64,000 nt of DNA from Asterias amurensis. Taxonomy: Eukaryota > Echinodermata > Asteroidea > Forcipulatida > Asteriidae. Positions 55,590 through 64,000 of the stretch are shown piece by piece. Each line of letters starts with the position of its first letter. Within the stretch, counting starts at the first letter, position 1. The position numbers and the translations under genes were made by a program. The stretch spans positions 2,728,001 through 2,792,000 of the forward strand of contig NC_092650.1 of assembly GCF_032118995.1 (NCBI RefSeq). The letters are read 5' to 3'. Below the pieces are notes generated by a model. That model was not told the origin of the DNA. It saw only the letters and a list, made by a program, of their open reading frames with translations, and made no database searches.

Positions 55590-55785
55590 AAAAGTTTCCG
55601 TATGGCGCCACCACTTTTTCATTCGATTATGAAATAGTATTTCAAATAATATAGTATCCAATTTACCTCAATGAGATATCCCTTTTTGTAAAAATGAGTG
55701 AAAACGTGGTGGCGCCATACGGAAAGCTATCCTAACCCTCCTCCCGGCAGCGAACATGGGAGGAGGGTTACGTTATAGCAACTAG
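55590..55785. repeat. Foldback-G, copy 2, followed by a GGAGGGTTACG palindrome
   Basis: TTTCCGTATGGCGCCACCAC / GTGGTGGCGCCATACGGAAA (55590-55730). Directly after it lies CTAACCCTCCTCCCGG...GGAGGAGGGTTACG, similar to the palindrome at 28708. Confidence 0.75.
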
Positions 55786-56668
55786 GTTCCGTATGCACAC
55801 GAAAAGGCTATAGATGTTATGGCTCTCTTTCGTCGTTGGGCTGTTACATGTAATGATTCCCAAGATGCATTACGCCATATTGTTTGCTGCATGCGGCATA
55901 CTATTATTATAGTAAAATTCATGCCGCATTTGGGAAAAGCTTGAAAGGATTGTGTGTGTCACTGATGAGTGATGAACCTGTTTCGTAAGTAAAAATTTTT
56001 GTCGTGAATAGTCATGAGGGACACAAGTATTGGTTCACCGAGCAGGAAGTTGCGACTATTTTTGTAGTCGTCTAGGGGGCCAAGCAGGAACACGCAACAA
56101 TTTTTGTAGGTACAGTGGTGTGGCGGCACGATTAACTGAGTAGTTGGAAACTGTTGTCGCGAATCGACTTAGAAATCAATAGTTGTGACTTTGACACTTG
56201 TTGCACTAGTTGCCTAGGCTTACCTAACTCTACTACGTACACCTGTAATAATAATATGGCCAATTATATTGCGCAGCACCTATTTTGATACTCTTGCGCA
56301 ACGCACATTACAAGGAAGTACAAAAAATGCGGCGAAGAAAGAAATACATGGATAGTAGTATCCATCCAGACCCAAAGTGAAATCAAGATTCGTCCTTGAA
56401 CAGGAGCATGATGAGGGAGGCCGAATTAATTAGTAGTACTTGTACTAGTAATTACTTGGTCTTCCAGTAGGCTTTCCTGGGCAGAAATGTCATCTAGAGT
56501 CAAACCTCCTTTGGGAAAGCAAGTCATTAAAAGAGATCATTAATTTCATTAGCATCTAGAGGATGACGAAAAAAAGAAAAAAAAAACAGTGAGATGGTAA
56601 ACATTTAGGGCTATATAAAGGAAACAAAGTAATATCTGGAATTCACATCCACAAGCAGTTAGTAGATC

Positions 56669-56802
56669 AGCAGCCGATTTCATGAAACTTTCTGCAACTG
56701 CGTCAGTCCACCTGTGCAACGTTTAGGGAGCAACTTGTGCCATAAACGTGGCGCCAGTTGACTTACGCGGTTGCGTAAAGTTTAGTGAAATCGGCTGCAG
56801 GG
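56669..56802. repeat. Foldback-F, second copy
   Basis: GCAGCCGATTTCATGAAACT / AGTTTAGTGAAATCGGCTGC with GCGTAAGTCAACTGG-type arms. Confidence 0.8.
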
Positions 56803-57239
56803 TTCTGTGGTGGAAATCAAAATGAGAAAGGAATGCAATCAAAATGAGAACACAGTTTTATCATCTATAGAAACTGTTTTGTTTGAACAAACACAAAACA
56901 GATCTTCTGTTTTATGGGTGATACGCAACTGGATTGGAAGATAGTTGTGAGACTCCAACTCATACATTTGAACATCATTCTTTGGAGACAAAGATGTTGA
57001 CTTTAAAAAAAAGAAGACCACCTGATCTTCCTGTCCTGAGCCTACTGGCCCAACACTGAAATCACTTGCCTCAGGCCGGTGGTCCAGTGTAAAATTCTAA
57101 CCCTGCCTGAAAACTTGTCAATGGAATGAGATTGACGATTTACAACAACAAGGGACAAAAATAAAGTCCTCAGATCGTGTAGACTGTAAGTGCTACGTAA
57201 GCGATATAATAATAGTTTATCTGTTTGTAAACTAATATT

Positions 57240-57300
57240 CATAAATACCTCAGAGAGTTTCGCTACTCCTATTGGTGGAGAGCGCGTCACGTGGGGATGT
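57240..57300 (+). promoter_or_regulatory. Candidate promoter of the kelch-like gene
   Basis: CTCCTATTGGTGG (inverted CCAAT box) is followed 15 bp later by GTCACGTGGG (E-box/USF site), about 400 bp upstream of the first coding exon. No TATA box seen. Inferred from motifs and position only. Confidence 0.3.
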
Positions 57301-57702
57301 TTAAACGGTTGATAATGACCAGCTGGAGCTGTTTTTTTCCGGATACGTTTAGATGCATACTACGCGCACGACGAATGCATAATCCGAAAACTGTCTCAGT
57401 TGCAACACACGTACAGAGCTCAAGGACGTTGGAAAATGGATACGTTTTACAGAGTTTCATATTTTATTACCCCTTTAACCAAAAAACTTGCAGGGTCGTA
57501 GCTGTGCGATTCGGGCCTTTATCACATGGCCATGACCCTGCCGGTCTTAAATGGCCACTTAAGAACTTGTTGCTACCCTTTTATTCCTTTAATCAAATTT
57601 TATTCCTTTTTTTGCAGCTCAATGTTTATAGACCAACAAGTTACAAAGTTTCTGTGAAGAATTGACAGTTGATAAAGAACCTCCTTGCCTACCAGTAATA
57701 CC

Positions 57703-60700
57703 ATGGATGAGACTTGTACATGGCATCGTGATGGGTGTCACCAGAGTACTGTATTAGAAATGTTAGAACGCTTCCGTACTGATGGGCATCTATGTGATGT
57801 GACGTTGAAGATTGGCGACCACTGTGTTAAGGCACATAGGTGAGAATAGCTGTCCAAGATTGATATCATTTTTGAGACTTTTTATGGTGTAGATAGTGTC
57901 TGTCTCAAGGCCGAGTCACACTGCAGCGATAACAAAAACGATCACGACGCAAAGAGAACGCATTCAATCTATTGGTTGAACACGCATGTGCATATTCTGC
58001 GTGCAGCAATTCAACCAATAGAACGCGTTCTCTTTGCGTCGTTATCGTTATCGTTTTCATTATCGCTGCAGTGTGACTCGGCCTTAATACATGCAGGCCT
58101 GATTCATACTTCATGGAGGCAATGAAGGCGATTGCATCCATGCCCTCTGGTCATTGCCTTGGTGCCCTTGAGATGCTCCAGCAGAAATTCACAATTTCCT
58201 CATAGGGTGCCCTTTACCAAGGAGCAAAATGCCTTGGTACCCTTGCCCTTTCAAAAATGTAGCATTCAGACCTGTACATGGATAACACAACTGTTGCAAA
58301 TCAACACAGTTTTTTTAAACCAAACTATATGCCTGTGCATACAATTTCTTATACCAATAATTATGCATAAAACAAAAAGACTGTGAAAATTTGGACTCAA
58401 TTGGTTGTCGAAGTTGCAAGAGAATGATGAAAGAAAAACACCCTTGTTGCACAAATTTGCGTGCTTTACGATGCATAGTAAAAGGCTTCAGCTGTGAAAA
58501 CTTCAGTTTCTCACAACAGGGTCCAATTTCATAGAGTTCCTAAGCACGAAAATTTGCTTAGCATGAAACTTCTTCCTTGAAAATAAAACAGGATTACCAA
58601 CCAAATTTCCATTTCTTGCATATCGCTTATTACTGGTGTTCAGCTATTGTTTGCTTATCCTGAAAATCATGTGGAAGTTTGTTTGGTAATCCTTTTTTTA
58701 TCGAGGCAACAATTTCATGCTAAGCAAATTTTTGTGCTTAGCAGCTCTATGAAATTGGGCCCAGCTCTCCATTGCTCGTTACCAAGTGAGTTTTTATGCT
58801 AACAAGTATTTTGAGCAATTATAACCAATAGTGTCCAGTGCCTTTTATCAACATTATTAACATTTGTTTCTTTCAGGGTTGTCCTTGCTGCAAGTAGTCC
58901 ATACTTCCAAGCAATGTTTATGGGCAGCATGCTAGAAAGCCAGCAAAGTACCATCATCATTAAAGATATGGATCCAAATGCACTGGATGCCATAGTAACT
59001 TATGCCTACACAGCTAAAATCAAGGTTTGTTTTTATAATATTAAAAAATATGTTCTTATATTATTATATCTTGTCAGCAGTTTTATGTTTAAACCACAAG
59101 GGTAAATTTACCCAGTCAGTTTCCCTTGTGGTGTATATTGATATCTGAAACAAAAAGTCGCATCCCCTCCCAGGTTGTATCGTAATTTGGGTGTGATCCC
59201 TGGCTACACGGCAGTTAACAGTTGTATGGCTTCTGACTGGCACCCCCGAACAAAGATATTGACAAAATAGGGACACCGCCAATATAGGGCTAGATAGCTC
59301 ATTTGACTGAGCGTCGGCACGTTAATCCGGAGGTCGTTGGTTCGAATCCCACTCTAGTCAATTCTTTGTTTAACCCCAAAAATCAGTTTTATGTTTTTAA
59401 GGTCTCAATGACTTATTATGAATTTCCTGTCTGTGTTTGTATTTGTTTTATATTTAGCAGCATTTTAATTGGCTTCTTGCCTGCCATCTGTGCTTTGAGC
59501 CTCACTAGGCGTACTGTGACACTTATATAATTACTATTGAATAATAGACATTAAGGTTACATCATCAACAGATATTAGCAGTGTGAGACCTGGAATTTTC
59601 ATCTTTGAGAGGGCAAGGCCATTTTCATTTTGCAAAGGGCACTTCCATTGGAAAATCTTAAAGTCTATGGGGAACTTTTGAAGGGGCACCAAGGCAAAGA
59701 CTAGGGGCATCGCAGGCCATTGTTTCTGTGGCCTCCTCGTAATTCAAGTCGTGCAGTGCAGTTTCATAGGTCCTTACGGACGCTGTTTGTAATTACTCAA
59801 AATAATTGTTAGCATAAAACTTACTTAGTAACGAACAATGGAGAGCTGTTGAAAGTATAAAACATTGTGAGAAACGCCTCCCTCTGAAGAAACATAGTTT
59901 TTGAGAAAGAAGTAATTTCTCACTTAAAAATTAAAAGGCTTAACGTTGTTTTTTTTTAGGTATCTGAAAGCACACAATATTTTATGCAACAAGGGTATTT
60001 TTTTTTTGGTTTACTATTCTCTTGCAACTTCGATGACCAATTGAGTCCAAATGTTCACAGATTTGTTATTTTATGCATATAATATATTGGGATACATCAA
60101 GTGATTTGTCTTTGACAAACACCAAAGGTGTCCAGGGGTCGATTTCACAAAGATAGTTCTAACTTAGGACTTGTCCTAGGACTCTAGTTTTAAAAACTTA
60201 AGGCTAGTCCTTAGTTAGGACGAGTAACTCGTCACTCGTTCTAACTCGAGATAAGACTAGTCTATTAATTCCCATCTGTAAAATAAGATAATGACCTCTC
60301 ACTCCTTAGCTCGATCAAGACAACGCAGAGAGCATCTTAGCCTGCGCTAACCTTCTTCAAGTCACCAGTGTTTACAACGCTTGCTGTGTCTACTTAGCAT
60401 CCCATCTCAATGCCGCTAACTGCTTAGGGATCTGGCGCTTAGCATCTTTCTATGCAAGTCACGATTTAGAGCAGCAATCTTTTAGGTTTGCGAGAGACCA
60501 TTTCCAGGAGGTGGCCGGAGAGGCGGAGTTTCAGCTGCTGACTTGGAGGGATCTTGAGAAGCTAGTTGCTTGTGAGGATCTAGCTGTTTCTTGTGAAGAG
60601 CAGGTAGGTTCCTAAAAGTCTCTTACTTTCATCTTTAATATATTTGTGTTTTCTCCATACACTGATGTGTGTTAATTTAAAAAGAAATACATCCAGTTAT

Positions 60701-63449
60701 AAACTAAAAAGTATATATATTATTTGTGTTTTATTCTTACACTTGTTTGTGTATAGATGATTTGACCTCTGTTTACATGCAAACCGCCCTCTGTTGACAA
60801 AACTCTGTCCAAGTCATGTTTCGCCGGGCAAAAAGACGCGTAGTCATGGTAAGATTGTGGTACTTTCTCCCTGGCTGCCAAAACACAAAGGTTTTGCTCG
60901 GCGTTATGCGTGCGAATCATGTTATGGTTTTCGAGTGACGTCAGAGGTCACATCGTCGTTACTCAATACTTTCACAGATTCCCTGAAAGTTTTGTTTTGA
61001 TTATTTATTTGTTTATTGTTTGGTTATTTATTTATTTATTGACCAAGCCAACAACTGACGAGCCACCAATTACAGGAAAGGATTATATAAACCAAAAATA
61101 TGTTTTATACCATACATGTAGTATGTATAATCATGGCTGGTATTAATTAACAACCAAAAAATTATGTTTTGGAAAAAAATAAAATCACAAATTTCAAAAG
61201 GGAAAACGAATCACATCAGGGAAATAAGTAGCACAAATTTGACCCTGAAAATGTATAATTATCATTAAAAACTTAAAAAGTTTTTCATAAAAAATTGTTA
61301 TCTAACATTTTTTTATGTAAAATAAATAAACAAAATAAAAGTAAAAGATACATAGGAAATAATACATAAACCGTTGAAAAACGAAATTTTAAATATGCTT
61401 TAGTAACTGGGATTTAGTGCATTAGAGTCAAGCTCTGACGGCCTTGTCATCAGGATGTGCAATCGAATCCCTTTAATGACACCTTGGCAAGATACAATAA
61501 TTGCTTCTTTTCACCCAGGGGTATAAATATGTACGTGTAAGGGCAGCTATGGTTCTTGTGATTGATTCTACAGGGAGCTGAGATGGTTTAAGGAATAAAA
61601 TTAATGGAGTAGTAGTAGCCAGGAGTAGTAGTAGTGTCAGAAGCACAACGATCATTCTTTGGAATTGCGCTATTTATTTTAAGAGGCCATATTATTATTG
61701 ATATTAAAGGCGGTACTGAGGAAAATGTGCTTAACACAAAAAGCTTTTCTTTCAAAGCACAAATAATAATCTTTATCTCCGATGCAACTTAAAGGAACGT
61801 TAAAGAGTTGGTAAGAAACAGAAATTGTGAAGATCACAGATTTACATAAAACTTACACGGCCTAACGATGATGATTGTAGAAAAAACATCCCTTGAAATA
61901 TTTCTGTCTGAAATGTCATACGCATAATATTTGATGAGAAATAAATACTTTCTACTTTCGGGTTTGGAGTTTATCGCTCAGTGAGCGTTTTATTCACTTT
62001 TTTTATTTGGCATCGATGCAATGGAAAATGTGTAATAAGTTTTTCACTATTCTCTCGTGACCCAGATGGCCGATCGATCTCATACTTCCACAGGTTTGTC
62101 AGTTTATGTATATGGTGGATTACAAAAAGTGATTTCACTGCCAGCCACTGTTTTGATAGCAAAAACCAATTCTGTAATGTTCCTTTTTAACATTGATTAA
62201 ATACAGTGATCTTTGTTGACTGCCCAGTGTATACATCTGAATATGAAATTGTCTGCACTTAGGACTACTGTTAGTGCAGTTTGTATGGATTTCATCAAAT
62301 TGCTTTTGCATATTTTGGGGTTCCTGGTCAATGGAGTTTATCTTCAAGTCATATTGTTTTGCATAAAGAAACGATCATTTTTACCAAGTAAAACATTTAT
62401 TTTTTGTTTTTAATTCATATTTTTCAAATTGTTATGAATTTTTAGTTTAAATGACCGTTTGATCATTATGAGCATTCTAATCATTGTGATATCGGCGGTT
62501 TGCTTGGTAGGATTAGAACCCACAACCTTGTTATTGCAAGTCCTGCAGTCTAACCATTTCACTTTGGTGACCATGTGTCTGTTTCTTTTTAAAAGGTCTT
62601 CAAAGCTATCGTAGAGTGGGCCAAACTGAACCCATCCACGCGCTCGTCCAAAGTCTGGACGTTACTGAAGTACGTCGCCATTCCTTTACTGTCATCGGAA
62701 TTCTTGCTCGATCAGATAGAGAGTGAACCCATTCTATCACAAGAGGGGGCTGTTGCAGCACAGCTACGGAATCTTCAGATTCTCAGCGAGGGGGATAATC
62801 CTGTAAGGACTAGAGGACACAGAAAAAAAATTAAAGTAAGAATACATTTTTTGTTTAAAATCTTTGCCGGCGCTCAACAAAGTGAGATGTCTAGGCCCAG
62901 GCCTGAGTGATACTTCACTGAAGCAACGAAGGCGGTTGCCATTATGCCCCTGGTTATTGCCTTGGTGCTATTAAAATGCTCTAGTAGAATTTCCTCATGG
63001 GGAGGCCTACACCAAGGTGAAATTACCTTGGCGCCCTTGCCCTTTCTAAACAGAAAGCATACAGGCTTGTAGGCCGAATGTAAGCAGTCTCCCTATTTGG
63101 GAGTATCTGTGTTTGGGATGCCTAACACTAATAAACTAAATACGGTAAAAAAATGTGTACCTTCTGTTCGTTTGACTGCTTGAATTCTGACTTGATGATT
63201 TCTAATGAGGTACTCTTTCTTCAACAATGTCTTAGATACTTGTTGCTGTAGGAGGAGAATGCGAAGGATGTTCTCTTAACTCTTGCTACGTCTTCTCCGA
63301 GGGAAGTGACAAATGGTCCCGGACTCTCCCAGTAGTCCAAAGCCATGGAGTCAGGTCACCAGACCATGAGAGTCTACCGGTTGTTTCTATGAGCACTGAA
63401 CGTTCAGCTTTCGGAATGGCGTGTGACGGGAAGACCATTTATGTTGCAG
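57703..63449 (+). CDS. BTB-BACK-kelch (KLHL-type) protein, 5' part, cut by window edge
   Basis: KLHL proteins are adaptors that bind Cullin-3 through BTB/BACK and substrates through a kelch propeller. Exons: 57703-57839, 58877-59024, 60310-60603, 62596-62835, 63236-63449, all in phase, giving 344 residues so far. Seen: BTB domain about 16-125 (CDVTLKIGDHCVKAHRVVLA, SPYFQAMF, IVTYAYTAKI), BACK about 128-240 (NCLGIWRLASFYAS, ARDHFQEV, LVACEDLAV, VFKAIVEWAKLN), then the first kelch blade from about 274 (ILVAVGGECEGCS, MACDGKTIYVAG). The usual 5-6 blades continue past the edge. The first exon starts at an acceptor (TTTGCAG at 57617), so a 5' UTR exon lies upstream. Paralogue group not resolved. 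Confidence 0.92.
57908..58086. repeat. Foldback in kelch intron 1, MITE-C-like tips
   Basis: AAGGCCGAGTCACACTGCAG / CTGCAGTGTGACTCGGCCTT, then GACGCAAAGAGAACGC and its complement. Tips resemble those of MITE-C (AAGGCCGTGTC). Confidence 0.85.
58092..58275 (+). repeat. Repeat-I, complete copy
   Basis: Starts CAGGCCTGATTCATACTTC, ends CATTCAGACCTG. Directly after the foldback above. Confidence 0.8.
58355..58845 (-). repeat. MITE-A with nested foldback-D
   Basis: Reverse MITE-A is interrupted at TTTCTCACAA. A complete foldback-D (58517-58764, GGGTCCAATTTCATAGAG ... AAATTGGGCCCAG) follows, then MITE-A resumes at CTCTCCATTGCTCG to its end GTCCAGTGCCTTT. About 16 bp of MITE-A is missing at the join. 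It ends 31 bp before kelch exon 2. Confidence 0.85.
59100..59390 (+). repeat. SINE S1, most complete copy
   Basis: Body (ATCCCTGGCTACACGGCAG, GAACAAAGATATTGACAAA, AGGGACACCGCC), then the tRNA-like head GGCTAGATAGCTCATTTGAC with acceptor stem partner TCTAGTC and B box GGTTCGAATCC, then the AATTCTTTGTTTAACCCC tail. Confidence 0.8.
59585..59755 (-). repeat. Repeat-I copy
   Basis: GAGAGGGCAAGGCCATTTTC, AAGGGGCACCAAGGCAAAG and GTTTCTGTGGCCTCC on the minus strand match the family. Confidence 0.65.
59772..60270 (+). repeat. MITE-A joined to a truncated foldback-E
   Basis: MITE-A (59772-60134) with a decayed left TIR ends CCAAAGGTGTCCAG. Foldback-E begins at once (GGGGTCGATTTCACAAAGA) and loses its right end near 60270, about 40 bp before kelch exon 3. 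Confidence 0.8.
60650..61790. other. Kelch intron 3 DNA, no feature recognised
   Basis: AT-rich intron sequence with (TTTA)n-like stretches near 61010-61040. No repeat family or exon recognised. Confidence 0.4.
61791..62190. repeat. MITE with AAAGGAACGTT ends, about 400 bp
   Basis: AAAGGAACGTTAAAGAGTTGG at the left; CCAATTCTGTAATGTTCCTTTT at the right. Contains MITE-A-like words (CCACAGGTTTGTCA). In kelch intron 3. Confidence 0.7.
62505..62575 (-). repeat. SINE S4 tRNA-like head
   Basis: Minus strand TCACCAAAGTGAAATGGTTA, GCAGGACTTGCAATAAC, GTTGTGGGTTCTAATCC. It ends about 20 bp before kelch exon 4. Confidence 0.65.
62888..63073 (+). repeat. Repeat-I copy in kelch intron 4
   Basis: CAGGCCTGAGTGATACTTCAC at the start and GCATACAGGCTTGTAGG at the end. 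Confidence 0.75.
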
Positions 63450-63466
63450 GTAACCATGATTTATTT

Positions 63467-64000
63467 GATTGTTTGTTTGTTTGTCTGTTTGTCTGTTTGT
63501 CTGTTTGTCTGTTTGTCTGTTTGTCTGTTTGTCTGTTTGTCTGTTTGTCTGTTAGTCTGTTTGTCTGTTTGTCTGTTTGTCTGTTTGTCTGTTTGTCTGT
63601 TTGTCTGTTTGTCTGTTTGTCTGTTTGTCTGTTTGTCTGTTTGTCTGTTTGTCTGTTTGTCTGTTTGTCTGTTTGTCTGTTTGTCTGTTTGTCTGTTTGT
63701 CTGTTTGTCTGTTTGTCTGTTTGTTTGTCTGTTTGTCTGTTTGTCTGTTTGTCTGTTTTGTCTGTTTGTCTGTTTGTCTGTTTGTCTGTTTGTCTGTTTG
63801 TCTGTTTGTCTGTTTGTCTGTTTGTCTGTTTGTCTGTTTGTCTGTTTGTCTGTTTGTCTGTTTGTCTGTTTGTCTGTTTGTCTGTTTGTCTGTTTGTCTG
63901 TTTGTCTGTTTGTCTGTTTTGTTTGGTTTTTTGGTTTGTTGGTTTGTTGGTTTGTTTGTTTGTTTGTTTGTTTGTTTGTTTGTTTGTTTGTTTGTTTGTT
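63467..64000. repeat. Octanucleotide microsatellite (TTTGTCTG)n then (GTTT)n
   Basis: About 55 units of TTTGTCTG over roughly 450 bp, with a few interruptions (near 63551, 63720 and 63757), followed by (GTTT)n to the window edge. It begins 18 bp after the donor of kelch exon 5. Confidence 0.97.

Noticed and set aside
57291-57665. 124-codon frame just upstream of the kelch-gene start
   Set aside because: Overlaps the likely promoter, 5' UTR intron and the acceptor at 57617; no homology recognised.

Overview
The window looks like nuclear DNA of a marine invertebrate deuterostome, most likely an echinoderm and probably a sea star. That is inference: the genes are animal orthologues with many short exons and GT-AG introns, the DNA is AT-rich, and it is crowded with short inverted-repeat transposons and tRNA-headed SINEs of a kind I associate with sea star genomes. 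No bacterial, organellar or CRISPR content is seen, and no LTR or other virus-like element.

Layout. 1-14.7 kb is a gene-poor repeat field: MITEs, foldback elements, a (TA)n tract and hammerhead-ribozyme-like motifs. 14.77-27.68 kb (minus strand) holds a complete 14-exon TCF25 (NULP1/Rqc1) gene whose introns are full of transposons and which carries two partial copies of its own exon 12. About 1.8 kb upstream and divergent, 29.46-30.62 kb (plus) is a one-exon F-box reading frame. 33.24-48.36 kb (plus) is a complete PCIF1/CAPAM gene (cap-adjacent m6Am methyltransferase) with WW domain, NPPF catalytic motif and an unusual C-terminal tail containing a 15-residue tandem repeat. 48.4-57.6 kb is intergenic. 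57.6 kb to the right edge (plus) is the 5' part of a BTB-BACK-kelch (KLHL-type) gene that runs out of the window through a long octanucleotide microsatellite.

The genes are independent housekeeping or regulatory loci: ribosome quality control, substrate recognition for ubiquitin ligases (F-box and probably KLHL), and mRNA cap modification. They are not an operon-like system.

The most unusual material is non-coding. (1) Three motifs fit the type I hammerhead ribozyme with a minimal loopless stem III, with matching stem I and stem II. (2) There is a 1.88-kb terminal-inverted-repeat element with TTA target duplications and two different GC-rich subterminal arrays. (3) Two hAT-type copies have exact 8-bp target duplications and carry CTCF-like motifs. 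(4) Three transposon insertions sit right at splice donors of TCF25 and PCIF1. (5) A set of foldback families shares terminal motifs, with many nested insertions that give relative ages. Exon limits were read by eye from splice consensus and protein homology.
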